DNA of 64,000 bases, from the NCBI GenBank assembly GCA_020062665.1, contig JAGUVW010000001.1, forward strand, positions 38,793 to 102,792. The letters run 5' to 3'. Each line of letters starts with the position of its first letter. The first letter of the stretch is position 1. Below the pieces are notes generated by a model that ran no database searches, was not told the origin of the DNA, and was given only the letters and a program-made list of their open reading frames with translations. The position numbers were made by a program, and so were the translations under genes. The DNA comes from Pseudomonadales bacterium. GTDB lineage: Bacteria > Pseudomonadota > Gammaproteobacteria > Pseudomonadales > Ketobacteraceae. Below, piece by piece: positions 54,175 to 63,953 of the stretch.

Positions 54175-55773
54175 ATGCCGCGCAAAATGAATCCTGAACT
54201 GGCGGGCAGTGTCCTGGATGGTTTGATGCGCCATTCCAGCGTCATCCTGTTCGTCAAGGATCCCGATGGACGTTATTTGGCGGTGAGTGACGGCTGGGAA
54301 GCCGTGACGCGCGTGCCGGCTACCACCACGCTCGGCCGGGACGATTTCGCCGTATTCGGCCCAGTGGTGGGTGGGGCATTTCGCCAGGCGGATCTGCAGG
54401 TGCTGGCGGCGGATCATCCCCTGCAGCTGGAAGAATATTTGCAGCATCCCGAAGGTCCCCAGTACTTCACCAGCACCAAGTTTCCGCTGCGGGATCGCAC
54501 CGGGAAGCTGCTCGGCATTTGCGGCGTGGCGCTCGACATCACGCCCTTGCGGCGCATGCAGCAGGCGGTGCGCACCATCATGAAAGCGGCAGCCACCTGT
54601 TCCGGCGAAACGCTGATGCAGTTGCTGGTGCAGCAGATCGCGCAGGTGATTGGTGCGGATTACTGTTTTCTTGGCAAACTGTTGCCGGACAATAACAGCG
54701 TGCGTACCCTGGTGTCGGTGGAGCACGGACAGATCGGAAGCAACATTACCTATTCCCTTTCCCATACGCCCTGCGAAAGTGTTTTCACGGGAACCACCTG
54801 CATCTACGCCAACCAGATCCAGCAACAGTTTCCCGCCGACATCATGCTGCAGGATCTGAACGTGCAGGCCTATGTGGGCACGCCCATTCGCGACAGCCGG
54901 GGCGGGGTGTCCGGCATCATCGTGTCGCTGTTCCGGCAACCCCTGCAAGACCAGGAATTCATTCGCGATCTGTTCGACCTGTTTTCCGGTCGCATTGGCG
55001 CTGAAATGGAACGGCTGGCGCGGGAGCAGGAAATCGTCCAGCTCAATTCCGACCTGGAAAAGCGCGTGGAAAAACGCACCCAGGAACTGCAGCACGCCCT
55101 GCAGGAAGTGGAGATGTTCAACTATTGCGTGTCCCACGACCTGAAGGCACCCCTGCGTGCGATCAAGGGATTCGCCGACATTCTGCTGGAAGACGAGCAA
55201 GCGCGCCTCAGTGCCGACGGACGTGAAATGCTGCAGCGTATCTTCAACGCGTCGCGGCGGATGCAGCAGCAGATCGACGCACTCAACACACTGGTGCAAC
55301 TCGATAGCAAGCCACTGCAACGCAAGCTGGTCAATCTGTCGGAACTGGCGCGGCGGGTACTGGACACCGTGGCCGATGTTGATATCCGCAGCCGCCTGCA
55401 GCTGGATATTGCGTCGGATCTGTCGGCCTACTGCGATCCCGCGCTGGCGGAGCTGGTGTTCATCCAGCTGTTTGAAAACGCCATCAAATATTCCCGCCAT
55501 CGCGCGTCGCCGTATCTGGCCTGCCAGTCCATGCACCGCAACGGCAAGGACTACATCGTGGTAGAGGACAACGGGGTGGGCTTCAGCATGGATTATGTGG
55601 GCAAGCTGTTTTCGCCGTTCCAGCGTTTGCACAGCGCGCGGGAATTCGGCGGCGAGGGCATCGGCCTGGCCATGGTGGCCCGCATCATCTATCGCCACGG
55701 CGGCGAGCTGTGGGCCGAGGGTGAACCCGACAAGGGCGCCCGCATCGGTTTCCGCTTTGCCAACGGCGATTGA
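54175..55773 (+). CDS. Soluble hybrid-free sensor histidine kinase (PAS-GAF-HisKA-HATPase)
   Basis: 532 residues from the ATG at 54175 (GGGAG before it); a GTG at 54151 would add 8 residues. No membrane helix is present. PAS near 15-125 (SSVILFVKDPDGRYLAVSDGWE), GAF near 145-285 (IGADYCFLGKLL, YVGTPIRD), a short coiled coil, then the HisKA box VSHDLKAPLRAI with phospho-acceptor His321. N-box LFENAIKYSRH, G1 EDNGVGF, F-box LFSPFQRLH and G2 GGEGIGLAMV complete the catalytic domain. The layout recalls bacteriophytochrome-type kinases, but there is no phytochrome chromophore domain here. It is not next to a response regulator; one possible target is the tail-anchored pair further upstream. Confidence 0.92.
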   Translation: MPRKMNPELAGSVLDGLMRHSSVILFVKDPDGRYLAVSDGWEAVTRVPATTTLGRDDFAVFGPVVGGAFRQADLQVLAADHPLQLEEYLQHPEGPQYFTSTKFPLRDRTGKLLGICGVALDITPLRRMQQAVRTIMKAAATCSGETLMQLLVQQIAQVIGADYCFLGKLLPDNNSVRTLVSVEHGQIGSNITYSLSHTPCESVFTGTTCIYANQIQQQFPADIMLQDLNVQAYVGTPIRDSRGGVSGIIVSLFRQPLQDQEFIRDLFDLFSGRIGAEMERLAREQEIVQLNSDLEKRVEKRTQELQHALQEVEMFNYCVSHDLKAPLRAIKGFADILLEDEQARLSADGREMLQRIFNASRRMQQQIDALNTLVQLDSKPLQRKLVNLSELARRVLDTVADVDIRSRLQLDIASDLSAYCDPALAELVFIQLFENAIKYSRHRASPYLACQSMHRNGKDYIVVEDNGVGFSMDYVGKLFSPFQRLHSAREFGGEGIGLAMVARIIYRHGGELWAEGEPDKGARIGFRFANGD

Positions 55774-55863
55774 AGCCACCCGCAGCGGGCAAGCGCACAC
55801 ACTTGACGCTGAACGACTGATCAACCACTCTAGCAGCCCTGGATTTTTTTACCGGTTGAAACC

Positions 55864-56529
55864 ATGTCCGAACCCATTCCCTCCGCCACCGTTGTCCTGC
55901 TGCGCGACACACCCAGCGGCATGAAAGTCCTGTTGCTGCGGCGCAACTCCGACATCGCCTATGGTGGCAGCTGGGTGTTTCCCGGCGGGCGCATCGATCC
56001 CCATGAATTTGAAGCGGCGGCCGGCGATGCGCTGCAGGCGGCGCGTCTGGCTGCCGTGCGGGAAACTGCCGAGGAAGCCTGCGTCTCCATCACCGAATCC
56101 GATCTGCTGTTCTTCGCTCACTGGACGACGCCGGTGGTGCGGCCCAAGCGTTTTTCCACCTGGTTTTTTCTGGCGCCGGTGAATGAAAAAGCGGTGCAGA
56201 TCGATGGTGGCGAGATTCACGACTACGAATGGCACACGCCGGAAAAGGCGCTGGCCGCCCAGCTGGAAGGCCGCATCGAAGTACCGCCACCCACCTTTGT
56301 CACGCTCACCCAGCTGCTGCCGTTCAACCGCGTGGACGCCGCGTTGCAGCATTTCCGCACGGTGCCGCCGTTGCAGCTGCAGCCTGTGTTGCTGAAAACC
56401 CCCGACGCACTCGTCTACCTGTATAACGGCGATGCGGGCTATCCCAGCGCCGACCCTGCGGTGCCTGGCCCCCGTCACCGGCTGGTGCAGCCCAAATCCG
56501 GCCCCTGGCAATATCTGCGCGAGATCTGA
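55864..56529 (+). CDS. Nudix hydrolase (NUDT7/NUDT19-like)
   Basis: 221 residues. The Nudix box is split: GGRIDPHEFE, an insertion, then AAVRETAEEACVSI, keeping the RExxEE metal residues. The insertion and the RPKRFSTWFFLAPV segment resemble NUDT7/19 CoA diphosphatases, so acyl-CoA or CoA breakdown is plausible. It is followed after 3 bases by the DUF815 ATPase gene. Confidence 0.85.
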   Translation: MSEPIPSATVVLLRDTPSGMKVLLLRRNSDIAYGGSWVFPGGRIDPHEFEAAAGDALQAARLAAVRETAEEACVSITESDLLFFAHWTTPVVRPKRFSTWFFLAPVNEKAVQIDGGEIHDYEWHTPEKALAAQLEGRIEVPPPTFVTLTQLLPFNRVDAALQHFRTVPPLQLQPVLLKTPDALVYLYNGDAGYPSADPAVPGPRHRLVQPKSGPWQYLREI

Positions 56530-56532
56530 AGC

Positions 56533-57441
56533 ATGCCTGCCACCTCCCTCAAACATCTGCTGTTATTGCCGCGTCTGGCGGACAAGCTGGACAAACTGCT
56601 GGATCGGGTACAACCGCTGCTGCCGCCCGCAATCAAGCCCGTTGACTGGAACGATGTGCCGGCCGCCCTCTGGCAAAAGCACCAGACCCGCGGCTACCTG
56701 GAAGCGGTGCGCAGCATTCCCGGCAACACGCTGGACGACGTGCTGGGAGTGGATCGCCAGAAAACCCTGGTGGTGAAGAACACCGAGCAGTTCGTGCGCG
56801 GACTGCCGGCCAACAACGTGCTGCTCACCGGCTCCCGGGGCACTGGCAAGTCCTCGCTGATCCAGGCCCTGCTCAATGAATACCGCAGCGAGCGCCTGAG
56901 GGTGATCCAGGTGGACAAGAGCGATCTGGCGGATCTGCTGTATATCGTGGCGGCGGTGCGGCACGAACCGTTCCGCTTCATCCTGTTTTGCGACGATCTG
57001 TCGTTCGATGCCCAGGACGAAGGCTACAAGGCCCTGAAGAGTGCGCTGGATGGCGGCATCTATTCCGCGCCGGACAACATTCTGATCTATGCCACCTCGA
57101 ACCGTCGTCATCTGATGCCGGATTTTCATTCCGACAACGAGGGCGCCCGGGTCGTGGACACCGAGATCCATCACGCCGAGGCGGTGGAGGAAAAGGTGTC
57201 CCTTTCCGACCGTTTCGGTCTGTGGATCACCTTCTATCCCATCAACCAGGATGCCTACCTGGACATCGCCCGCCATTGGCTGACCCGCCTGGGTGAGCGT
57301 TACGGGATCGAGGCAGAGTGGAACGACGAGGTGCGCATGACCTGTCTGCGCTGGGCCGGCAACCGGGGCAATCGCAGCGGCCGTACCGCCTATCAGTTCG
57401 CCCGTCACTGGATCGGCCAGCGGTTGCTGGAGCGCGACTGA
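56533..57441 (+). CDS. DUF815 AAA+-type ATPase
   Basis: 302 residues. Walker A is LLTGSRGTGKSSLIQAL and Walker B-like RFILFCDDLSFDAQD; sensor-like IYATSNRRHLMP and a late RYGIEAEWNDEVRMTCLRWAGNRGNRSGRTAYQFARHW, all DUF815 (PF05673) blocks. Members are predicted chaperone-like ATPases of unknown target. The frame LDDVLGVDRQKTLVVKNTEQF before Walker A is conserved in the family. It is co-transcribed with the Nudix gene. Confidence 0.92.
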   Translation: MPATSLKHLLLLPRLADKLDKLLDRVQPLLPPAIKPVDWNDVPAALWQKHQTRGYLEAVRSIPGNTLDDVLGVDRQKTLVVKNTEQFVRGLPANNVLLTGSRGTGKSSLIQALLNEYRSERLRVIQVDKSDLADLLYIVAAVRHEPFRFILFCDDLSFDAQDEGYKALKSALDGGIYSAPDNILIYATSNRRHLMPDFHSDNEGARVVDTEIHHAEAVEEKVSLSDRFGLWITFYPINQDAYLDIARHWLTRLGERYGIEAEWNDEVRMTCLRWAGNRGNRSGRTAYQFARHWIGQRLLERD

Positions 57442-57862
57442 GTCTCGCGCTTTTCCCGCCGCGTGTCAGTGGTTACATACCGCCAGACGCGCTTTTTCCC
57501 GTCATTCATTCACAGCCTTGACCAAGCCATCAGCGGTACGTCACAGAATTGACACAATCGGTGGATAAGCGACGCGGGATTTCTAACCTGCTGAAAATCA
57601 ATCAAAGCGAGTCTGGTTGTTTTGTGATCAAAGCAGATGAGGGCGCCATTTCATTGGCATCCTGGCGGTTTGCCCCAAATCAATCCCCAAACTTATCCAC
57701 AGAAACTGTGGAAAAAGCCACGGTGACGCGACTGTGCGTTCGCTATACTGCTATGATTAACCATTAACCGGCCGTGAATTTTCAAAAAGAACAACGGCAT
57801 CGAGAACTTGTCATGTCAAGGTGGTCTAATCCGCCTGTCTGGGCAAGTGGAGCAAAGGACGT
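57442..57862. other. Gene-free region with DnaA-box-like sites
   Basis: 421 bases without a credible gene. It contains a perfect DnaA box TTATCCACA (57693-57701), an opposite-strand one, TGTGGAAAA (57707-57715, reverse TTTTCCACA), and GGTGGATAA (57560-57568, reverse TTATCCACC). A TATACT -10-like element is at 57744-57749, a possible promoter for the exonuclease gene. A weak open stretch from 57549 is not supported as a gene. Confidence 0.55.
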
Positions 57863-58444
57863 ATGACTACCAGCGTTGTGCACCGAGCGCACATGAAATG
57901 GCTGGCCGCATTGCAGGCGAAAGGGCGAGTGGATACACCCATCATTCTGGATATCGAGGCTTCAGGTTTTGGCGCAGGCAGCTACCCCATCGAGGTGGGT
58001 GTGGCGATGCCCGACGGCGCCCTGCATGCCTGGCTGATCCGCCCCCTCAAGGAATGGACGCACTGGCAGGATTCTGCCGAGGATGTCCACGGCATCTCCC
58101 GCGAGCGCTTGCAGAACGAAGGGCAGAGCCTGCAGGACGTGGCGAATGAACTGAATGAATTGCTGGCGGGCCGGATCGTCTATTCCGACGGCTGGGGTGT
58201 GGATCGCACCTGGCTGGCCAAGCTGTTCTACGAGGCGGGGGTGATCCAGGGCTTCAAGCTGGATTCCATCTATTCCCTGCTGAGCGAGGAACAGTTGGAA
58301 AAATGGCACCACACCCGGGAAGAAGTGCTGCAGGAAACCGGCATGGTGCCGCACCGGGCGGGTACCGATGCCCTGATCATCCAGAAAACCTATCTGTTCG
58401 CTGTGCTGCCCAAGTCACAGCGCTCCAAAAAAGGCGTGGCGTAA
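57863..58444 (+). CDS. DEDDh 3'-5' exonuclease (RNase T/PolIII-epsilon-like)
   Basis: 193 residues with AAAGGAC before the ATG. Acidic residues in ILDIEASGFG (Asp, Glu), a further Asp in YSDGWGVDRTWLAKL and the His-Asp pair in PHRAGTDALI form the DEDDh active site. EDVHGISRERL is a common exonuclease block. It trims DNA or RNA 3' ends; the true substrate is not clear. DnaA-box-like sites in its upstream region hint at a link with replication. Confidence 0.88.
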   Translation: MTTSVVHRAHMKWLAALQAKGRVDTPIILDIEASGFGAGSYPIEVGVAMPDGALHAWLIRPLKEWTHWQDSAEDVHGISRERLQNEGQSLQDVANELNELLAGRIVYSDGWGVDRTWLAKLFYEAGVIQGFKLDSIYSLLSEEQLEKWHHTREEVLQETGMVPHRAGTDALIIQKTYLFAVLPKSQRSKKGVA

Positions 58445-58460
58445 GTACCACGCCTTTTTT
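58427..58460. terminator. Bidirectional terminator
   Basis: GGCGTGG (58433-58439) and CCACGCC (58448-58454) flanked by six A and six T. The stop codon of the exonuclease gene lies in the loop. Serves both convergent genes. Confidence 0.92.
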
Positions 58461-58471
58461 GTCTTCGCTGC

Positions 58472-60478
58472 TCAGGGCGTGACGATCGCAAACTGCTCGT
58501 CGGGCTTTTCCAGCAGACTCAGAAAATCCACCAGTTTCAATTTGTCGCCCTCGATGTCCAGCTCGTCGCTGGTGAGCAGATCTTTCGCACCGATTTCCTT
58601 GTTCAGCAGCTTCAGCCAGAAGGCGCGGGTGAGTTTCACTGTGAAATCCGCATTGGCCTGAGGCGAGTCCCGGCGATGGTGCAGCACGGCGTTTTCCAGC
58701 CAGACCACATGCTGCTCGTCGATATCGGTGAAATGGAAATTCGCCACGATGTGCTTGCTGTCGGCCTTGGGGCCGTTGAGCAGGGTGGCGATGGCGGTGA
58801 AGAAATGTGACATGGGAATCTGGCGCAGGATACCGGCTTTGTCGGCGCTTTGTTTGGGCGGCTGCACACCCCGGCGCAGTTCCAGTGCGCCGGAAAGGTA
58901 GGCGTCGCGCCAGGGGCCGGATTCCGCCTGATAACCCAGCTGATCGTAGCTGCGGGCCAGTTGTTCCCGCGCGGCTGCGTTGTGCGGATCGGCGAACACC
59001 GCGTGATTGAGCAGTTCCGCCGCCCAGCGATAGTCGCCGCTGTTGAATGATTGTTGTGCCCGCTGCAGCACCGCATCCATGCCACCCATGGCATCGACAT
59101 AGCGGGAAGCCGTGACGGATTTGGGGTGGGGATTCAGGTGGGCAGGATTGGCGTCGTACCAGCCAAAATAGAACTGGTACACCGCGCGGGTATTGTGGCG
59201 CACGGTGCCGTAGTAGTCGCGGGTGTGAAAGGTTTTGGCGAGTGATTCCGGCAGTTGCAGGGTGTCGGCAATTTCATCCGGCGTGTAACCCTGATTGGCC
59301 AGGCGCAACGTCTGGTCGTGAATGTACTTGTACAGATCCCGCTGCTGGCGCAGATAGATTTGGGCGTTATCGTTGCCCCACACCGGCCAGTGGTGGCTGT
59401 TGATGATCACGTCGCTGCGCGTGCCGTAACGATCCAGCGCTTCCTGAATGTAGTTCGACCACTTCAAACCATCGCGCACCTTCGCACCGCGCAAGGTGTA
59501 GAGGTTGTGCAGGTTACGTGACACCAGTTCGGCGCCGCAGAAGATGCGGAATTGCGGCAGATAAAAAGTCATTTCCGCCGGCGCTTCCGATTCCGGCACC
59601 ATCTGGAATTCAAATTCGATGCCGTCGAGCGTGAGCGTCTGTCCGGTGTGCTCGATGATGTCGGTGGGTGGCACCAATCCTGGCGAACCGAATGCAGGCT
59701 GCTTGCCCAGGCCGGTGCCCACATGGCCGCGTTCGCCGATGGGCAGTTCCGATCCATACATGTATTGCGCCCGCCGCATCATCACGCTGCCCGCCAGCAC
59801 GTTTTCGCTGACGGCTTCTTCCAGAAAACCTTCTGGTGCGATCAGCCGTGGCGGTGTGGTTTGCGTGTGGGTGCGTTGCAGAATGGCGGCGCTGCCACCG
59901 AAGTGATCGATGTGGCTGTGGGTGAAAATGATGGCGCTGATGGCGCGCTGGCCCAAGTGTTTTTCCACCAGATCCAGCGCGGCGTTTGCGGTTTCGGCAG
60001 CGGTGAGTGGATCCACCAGCATGCGGCCGCTATCGCCTTCGATGATGGTCATGTTTGCCAGATCGTAGCCGCGAATCTGGAAGACGCGCTCGCTCACCTT
60101 GAACAGGCCGTGCAGGTTGTTGAGCTTTTCCTGGCGCCACAGGCTGGGATTGACAGAATCCGGTGCGGCATCCTTGACGAAGGCGTAATTCTCCGGACGC
60201 CAGATCGTGCTGCCGTCGTGGCGCGTGATATGCAGATTGTCGTCGCGGGCGATGAAGCCCTGGGTGGCGGCGGCGAAATCCCGTTCATCTGCCAGTGGCA
60301 GGGATTGGGCGATGGCAGCATGGGCGGCGCGAGTGGCCGGTGTCGGTGCAGAAAAACCGTGGGCGTCGGCGTCTGCTGCTTGCACGGCTGTCATGTCCGG
60401 TGTGGTATCGCGCTCGCAGGCGGATAGCAGAATGACCGTGCCCAGCAGCAGCGGAGCGAGGCGGAGTGTCAGCGCCAT
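58472..60478 (-). CDS. Alkyl sulfatase, class III metallo-beta-lactamase type (SdsA1-like), lipoprotein
   Basis: 668 residues from the ATG at 60478 with an AAGGA site; the longer frame is unsupported. The leader ends in LLSAC, a lipobox. The zinc motif THSHIDHFGG, followed by GFLEEAVSENVL and GLVPPTDIIEHTGQTLTLDG, is the SdsA1/YjcS alkyl sulfatase pattern; the middle has HDQTLRLANQGYTPDEIA and DYYGTVRHNTRAVYQFYFGWYDANPAHLNP. An SCP2-like C-terminal domain completes it. It cleaves alkyl sulfate surfactants such as SDS to alcohols, feeding fatty alcohol into wax ester synthesis. Confidence 0.94.
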   Translation of the reverse strand: MALTLRLAPLLLGTVILLSACERDTTPDMTAVQAADADAHGFSAPTPATRAAHAAIAQSLPLADERDFAAATQGFIARDDNLHITRHDGSTIWRPENYAFVKDAAPDSVNPSLWRQEKLNNLHGLFKVSERVFQIRGYDLANMTIIEGDSGRMLVDPLTAAETANAALDLVEKHLGQRAISAIIFTHSHIDHFGGSAAILQRTHTQTTPPRLIAPEGFLEEAVSENVLAGSVMMRRAQYMYGSELPIGERGHVGTGLGKQPAFGSPGLVPPTDIIEHTGQTLTLDGIEFEFQMVPESEAPAEMTFYLPQFRIFCGAELVSRNLHNLYTLRGAKVRDGLKWSNYIQEALDRYGTRSDVIINSHHWPVWGNDNAQIYLRQQRDLYKYIHDQTLRLANQGYTPDEIADTLQLPESLAKTFHTRDYYGTVRHNTRAVYQFYFGWYDANPAHLNPHPKSVTASRYVDAMGGMDAVLQRAQQSFNSGDYRWAAELLNHAVFADPHNAAAREQLARSYDQLGYQAESGPWRDAYLSGALELRRGVQPPKQSADKAGILRQIPMSHFFTAIATLLNGPKADSKHIVANFHFTDIDEQHVVWLENAVLHHRRDSPQANADFTVKLTRAFWLKLLNKEIGAKDLLTSDELDIEGDKLKLVDFLSLLEKPDEQFAIVTP

Positions 60479-60560
60479 GATGAAGTCCTTTCTTGTTGTT
60501 GTGTTCTGACAGCGGGAATGACCTGGATAGAGTTTAGCAGGCGATTGAACACATTCCTGG

Positions 60561-62801
60561 TCAGTGCTGCGCCGGTTTGAACCAGCGCAGCCGATTGGCA
60601 TTACTCACCACGGTGACGGACGACAGCGCCATCGCCGCGCCTGCCACCACCGGATTCAGCAGCATGCCGGTGAAGGGGAACAGCACACCCGCCGCGATGG
60701 GAATGCCCGCCACGTTATAGATGAAGGCACCGAACAGATTCTGGCGAATGTTGCGCAGGGTGGCCTTGCTGATGGCGATGGCGTCGGCGATGCCGTGCAG
60801 CGAACCGCGCATCAGGGCGATGTCGGCGCTTTCGATGGCCACATCGGTGCCGGTGCCGATGGCAAAGCCCACGTCTGCCTGGGCCAGTGCCGGAGCGTCG
60901 TTGATGCCGTCGCCGGTCATGCCCACCACGTTGCCTTCTGCCTGCAGCGCCTGCACTTTTTCTGCCTTGTGCTGTGGCAGCACGTCCGCCAGAAACTCCG
61001 CAATGCCCACCTGATCGGCAATCGCTTTTGCTGTCACGGCGTTGTCGCCGGTCAGCATGATCACGCGCAGTCCCTGCCGTTGCAGACGCTGGATGGCGGC
61101 GATGGAATCCGCCTTCACCGGATCGGCGATGGCGAGGATGGCGGCCAGCTGTTTGTCGATGGCGAAGTACACGGGTGTCTGGCCCTGTTCGGCAAGCCGC
61201 TGCGCCAGCGCTTCGTGGGCGGTGATATTGACGCCCTGTTCAATCATGAGCTTTTTGTTGCCCAGCAGAAGGGATTCCGATTGCAGCTTTCCGCGCACGC
61301 CCAGGCCGGGCAGGGCGCTGAATTCCCTCACCGCTTGCAGCGCCAGACTCCGCTGTTTTGCAGCGTCGAGAATCGCCTGCGCCAGCGCGTGCTCTGATCC
61401 TGCTTCCAGGCTCGCCACTTTCTGCAGCACGGTGTTTTCATCCTGATTGGCAAAAACATGAATGGCAGACACAGCCGGCTTGCCTTCGGTAATCGTGCCG
61501 GTTTTGTCCAGCACCATCACGTCCAGATGAGCGGCAGATTGCAGTGCCTCGCCGTTGCGAATCAGCACGCCGTGTTCGGCCGCCTTGCCTACGCCCACCA
61601 TGATCGACATCGGTGTGGCGAGCCCCAGCGCACAGGGGCAGGCGATGATCAGCACAGTAGTGGCGGACACCAGCGCGAACGACAGCGCCGGCTGCGGCCC
61701 GAAGAAAAACCACGTCACGGCACTCGCCACGGCAATCAGCATCACCGCCGGCACAAACACGCTGGATATTTTATCCGCCAGCCGGCCAATCGCCGGTTTG
61801 GAACTCTGTGCCCGCTTCACCATGTCGATGATGCGTGCCAGCGCAGTGTCCTTGCCCACGCGCGTTGCCGTGAAAATCAGTGTGCCGGTTTTGTTGAGCG
61901 TGCCCGCCGCCAGTTCAGCGCCGACTGATTTTTCCACCGGCATGGGTTCGCCGGTGAGCATGGATTCATCCACGCTGCTGTGGCCTTCCACCACATCGCC
62001 ATCCACGGGAATTTTTTCACCGGGGCGCACGCGCACCTGATCGCCCACCTGCACCTGCGCCAGCGGAATATCGGTTTCCTCACCATTGCGAATCACGCGG
62101 GCGGTTTTTGCCTGCAGCCCGATCAGGCGCTTGATGGCTTGCGACGTGCGTCCGCGCGCGCGGATTTCCAGTGCCAACCCCAGATTCACCAGGCCGATGA
62201 TCATGGCGCTGGCCTCGAAATACACATGCCTTGCCTGCTCGGGGAAAAATCCTGGCAGCAGCGTCACCAGCATGGAATAGAGCCAGGCGGTGCCGGTGCC
62301 CAACGCGATCAGCGTATCCATGGTGGCAGTGCGATTGCGCAGCGATGCCAGCGCGCCGGTGAAAAAATGCCGGCCGGGGAAAATCAGCACCAGCAGGGTG
62401 AGCACGCCAACGATCGACCAGCCCATCTGCTGTGCCGGCGTGTGAATCATCATCTCGCCGCCCAGCACGCCGTACAGCATCAGCGGCGCACCCAGTGCAA
62501 GTGACAGCACCATGTCACGCATGCGCTGGCGATAGTGGTGCGTGTCGGCCTGCTCGGATTCCGCCAGCAGATCTGCTTCGTTTTCGCTCTGCACCAGCGT
62601 GGCCTTGTAGCCGATGTTTTCAATCGCGTAGATCAGCTCGTCCGGATTGGCGGTGCCATCGATGCTGGCGCTGCGCTGGGCCAGATTCATCGACGCCTGC
62701 TGCACGCCGGGCACGCTGTTGAGCGCAGTTTCAATTTTTTTGACACAGCCGGCGCACTTGGCGCCATCGATCAAGAGGTCGGTGTGGGGTAGGGCAGTCA
62801 T
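60561..62801 (-). CDS. copA: Copper-translocating P-type ATPase (Cu+ export)
   Basis: 746 residues with one N-terminal heavy-metal domain (KCAGC, Cys16 and Cys19). Eight helices; the ion motif is [10 protein letters not shown], phosphorylation site DKTGT, TGES-type segment [11 protein letters not shown], hinge [16 protein letters not shown]. The end, [24 protein letters not shown], carries the MxxSS motif of Cu+ ATPases. GGAGG before the start. It exports Cu+ from the cytoplasm. The upstream promoter has the CueR-type dyad and 20-base spacer. Confidence 0.95.
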   Translation of the reverse strand: MTALPHTDLLIDGAKCAGCVKKIETALNSVPGVQQASMNLAQRSASIDGTANPDELIYAIENIGYKATLVQSENEADLLAESEQADTHHYRQRMRDMVLSLALGAPLMLYGVLGGEMMIHTPAQQMGWSIVGVLTLLVLIFPGRHFFTGALASLRNRTATMDTLIALGTGTAWLYSMLVTLLPGFFPEQARHVYFEASAMIIGLVNLGLALEIRARGRTSQAIKRLIGLQAKTARVIRNGEETDIPLAQVQVGDQVRVRPGEKIPVDGDVVEGHSSVDESMLTGEPMPVEKSVGAELAAGTLNKTGTLIFTATRVGKDTALARIIDMVKRAQSSKPAIGRLADKISSVFVPAVMLIAVASAVTWFFFGPQPALSFALVSATTVLIIACPCALGLATPMSIMVGVGKAAEHGVLIRNGEALQSAAHLDVMVLDKTGTITEGKPAVSAIHVFANQDENTVLQKVASLEAGSEHALAQAILDAAKQRSLALQAVREFSALPGLGVRGKLQSESLLLGNKKLMIEQGVNITAHEALAQRLAEQGQTPVYFAIDKQLAAILAIADPVKADSIAAIQRLQRQGLRVIMLTGDNAVTAKAIADQVGIAEFLADVLPQHKAEKVQALQAEGNVVGMTGDGINDAPALAQADVGFAIGTGTDVAIESADIALMRGSLHGIADAIAISKATLRNIRQNLFGAFIYNVAGIPIAAGVLFPFTGMLLNPVVAGAAMALSSVTVVSNANRLRWFKPAQH

Positions 62802-62834
62802 GGGTGCATCCTCCGTCTTTGCACATCTTGAACG

Positions 62835-62866
62835 ATGCTAGACCCTGGAGTACAGGCAAGGGTCAA
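62835..62866 (-). promoter_or_regulatory. MerR/CueR-type promoter for copA
   Basis: Minus strand: -35 TTGACC (62866-62861) and -10 TAGCAT (62840-62835) are 20 bases apart, longer than normal. The spacer is a dyad with arms GACCCT (62841-62846) and AGGGTC (62859-62864). Long spacers with a central dyad are the mark of MerR-family activators, here most likely CueR. No cueR gene is in the window. Confidence 0.75.
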
Positions 62867-62954
62867 GAGGACGTTTGCTTTTCACCTGCAATTGACCCAG
62901 CCCACCGGCCACTATACTTTCACGCATCATCCGCCGCATCCCAACACGCCCCCC

Positions 62955-63953
62955 ATGCCCGACACGCTGGTCTTTGCCGTCGACTACTCCCGGATTCTGG
63001 CCGGCGTCCTCAACCTGGGTGCCGAGCGCCTGCCGTTGCTGCTCGCAGGCACCCATCTCAATCCGGTTCAGTTTCTGGAAATGGAAGGCTACCTGTCCTG
63101 GGCCGACCAGCACCGCATCATCGCCAACGCGCTGCAACTGGCGGAAAAACCGGGGCTCGGCCTGCTCGCTGGTGAACGCTATTCGCTGATGACCCACGGT
63201 GTGGCCGGCGTGGCGGCGATGGCGTCACCCACCGTGCTCGAAGCGCTGCAGGCCCTGATCCGCTACCAGCCCACCCGCGCCCAGTTCGCCAACCTCAGGC
63301 TGGAACAATCCGGCGAACAACTCATCCTGCACATCGACATCACGGTGGAACAGGATGCCGTGGCCACCTTTCTGCTCGAAGCCTTGCTGGTGTCGCTGGT
63401 GTCCACGCTGCGCTATCTGATCGGCGATCACGTGCGTGAACTGGACGTGAATCTGGCGAGCGCAACACCGCCCTACAGCGAACGCTATGAACAACGGATA
63501 CCGGGCACCCTGCGCTTCGGCCAGCCCGACAACCGGCTGGCATTCCCTGCCCAATACGGCCAGCTGCGCGTGCCCACCCACGACGCCAACATCCAGCGCT
63601 GGGCGGTGGACCAGTGCGAACAACAATTCCAGCGCCTGCAATCCGCCGCCACCTTCACTAGCCGCATCCTCGCCATCCTGCGCCAGTCCCACGGCCAGAC
63701 CCTGAGCCAGGATCAAGTGGCCTTCATGCTCAACGTATCCCCGCGCACCCTGCTGCGCCGGCTCAAAGACGAGGGCGTCACCTACAAACAACTGGTGGAC
63801 GAAGAACAAAAACGGCTGGCCCAGTACTACCTGGAACACACCGACCTGACCGCCGAAGCCATCGCCGAACAGGTGGGCTACCACGACCTGTCCAGCTTCC
63901 GGCGGGCGTTCAAGCGCTGGTTTGGAATGCTGCCGTCGCAGTATCCGCGCTGA
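62955..63953 (+). CDS. AraC-family transcriptional regulator
   Basis: 332 residues from the ATG at 62955; an ATG at 62835 would start inside the copA promoter dyad region and adds a Pro/His-rich leader. The N-terminal Arabinose_bd-type domain is followed by HTH_18: VAFMLNVSPRTLLRRLKDEG and AEAIAEQVGYHDLSSFRRAFKRWFG. The SRILAGVLNLGAERLPLLLAG start is similar to the other AraC-type regulator at 21148. The gene is divergent from copA but probably unrelated to copper. Its targets may include lipid genes elsewhere. The sequence runs only 47 bases past its stop. Confidence 0.86.
   Translation: MPDTLVFAVDYSRILAGVLNLGAERLPLLLAGTHLNPVQFLEMEGYLSWADQHRIIANALQLAEKPGLGLLAGERYSLMTHGVAGVAAMASPTVLEALQALIRYQPTRAQFANLRLEQSGEQLILHIDITVEQDAVATFLLEALLVSLVSTLRYLIGDHVRELDVNLASATPPYSERYEQRIPGTLRFGQPDNRLAFPAQYGQLRVPTHDANIQRWAVDQCEQQFQRLQSAATFTSRILAILRQSHGQTLSQDQVAFMLNVSPRTLLRRLKDEGVTYKQLVDEEQKRLAQYYLEHTDLTAEAIAEQVGYHDLSSFRRAFKRWFGMLPSQYPR

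Noticed and set aside
57549..57767. 72-codon frame in the DnaA-box region
   Set aside because: Starts at TTG with no ribosome site and has no family likeness; it would also run through the DnaA-box-like sites.
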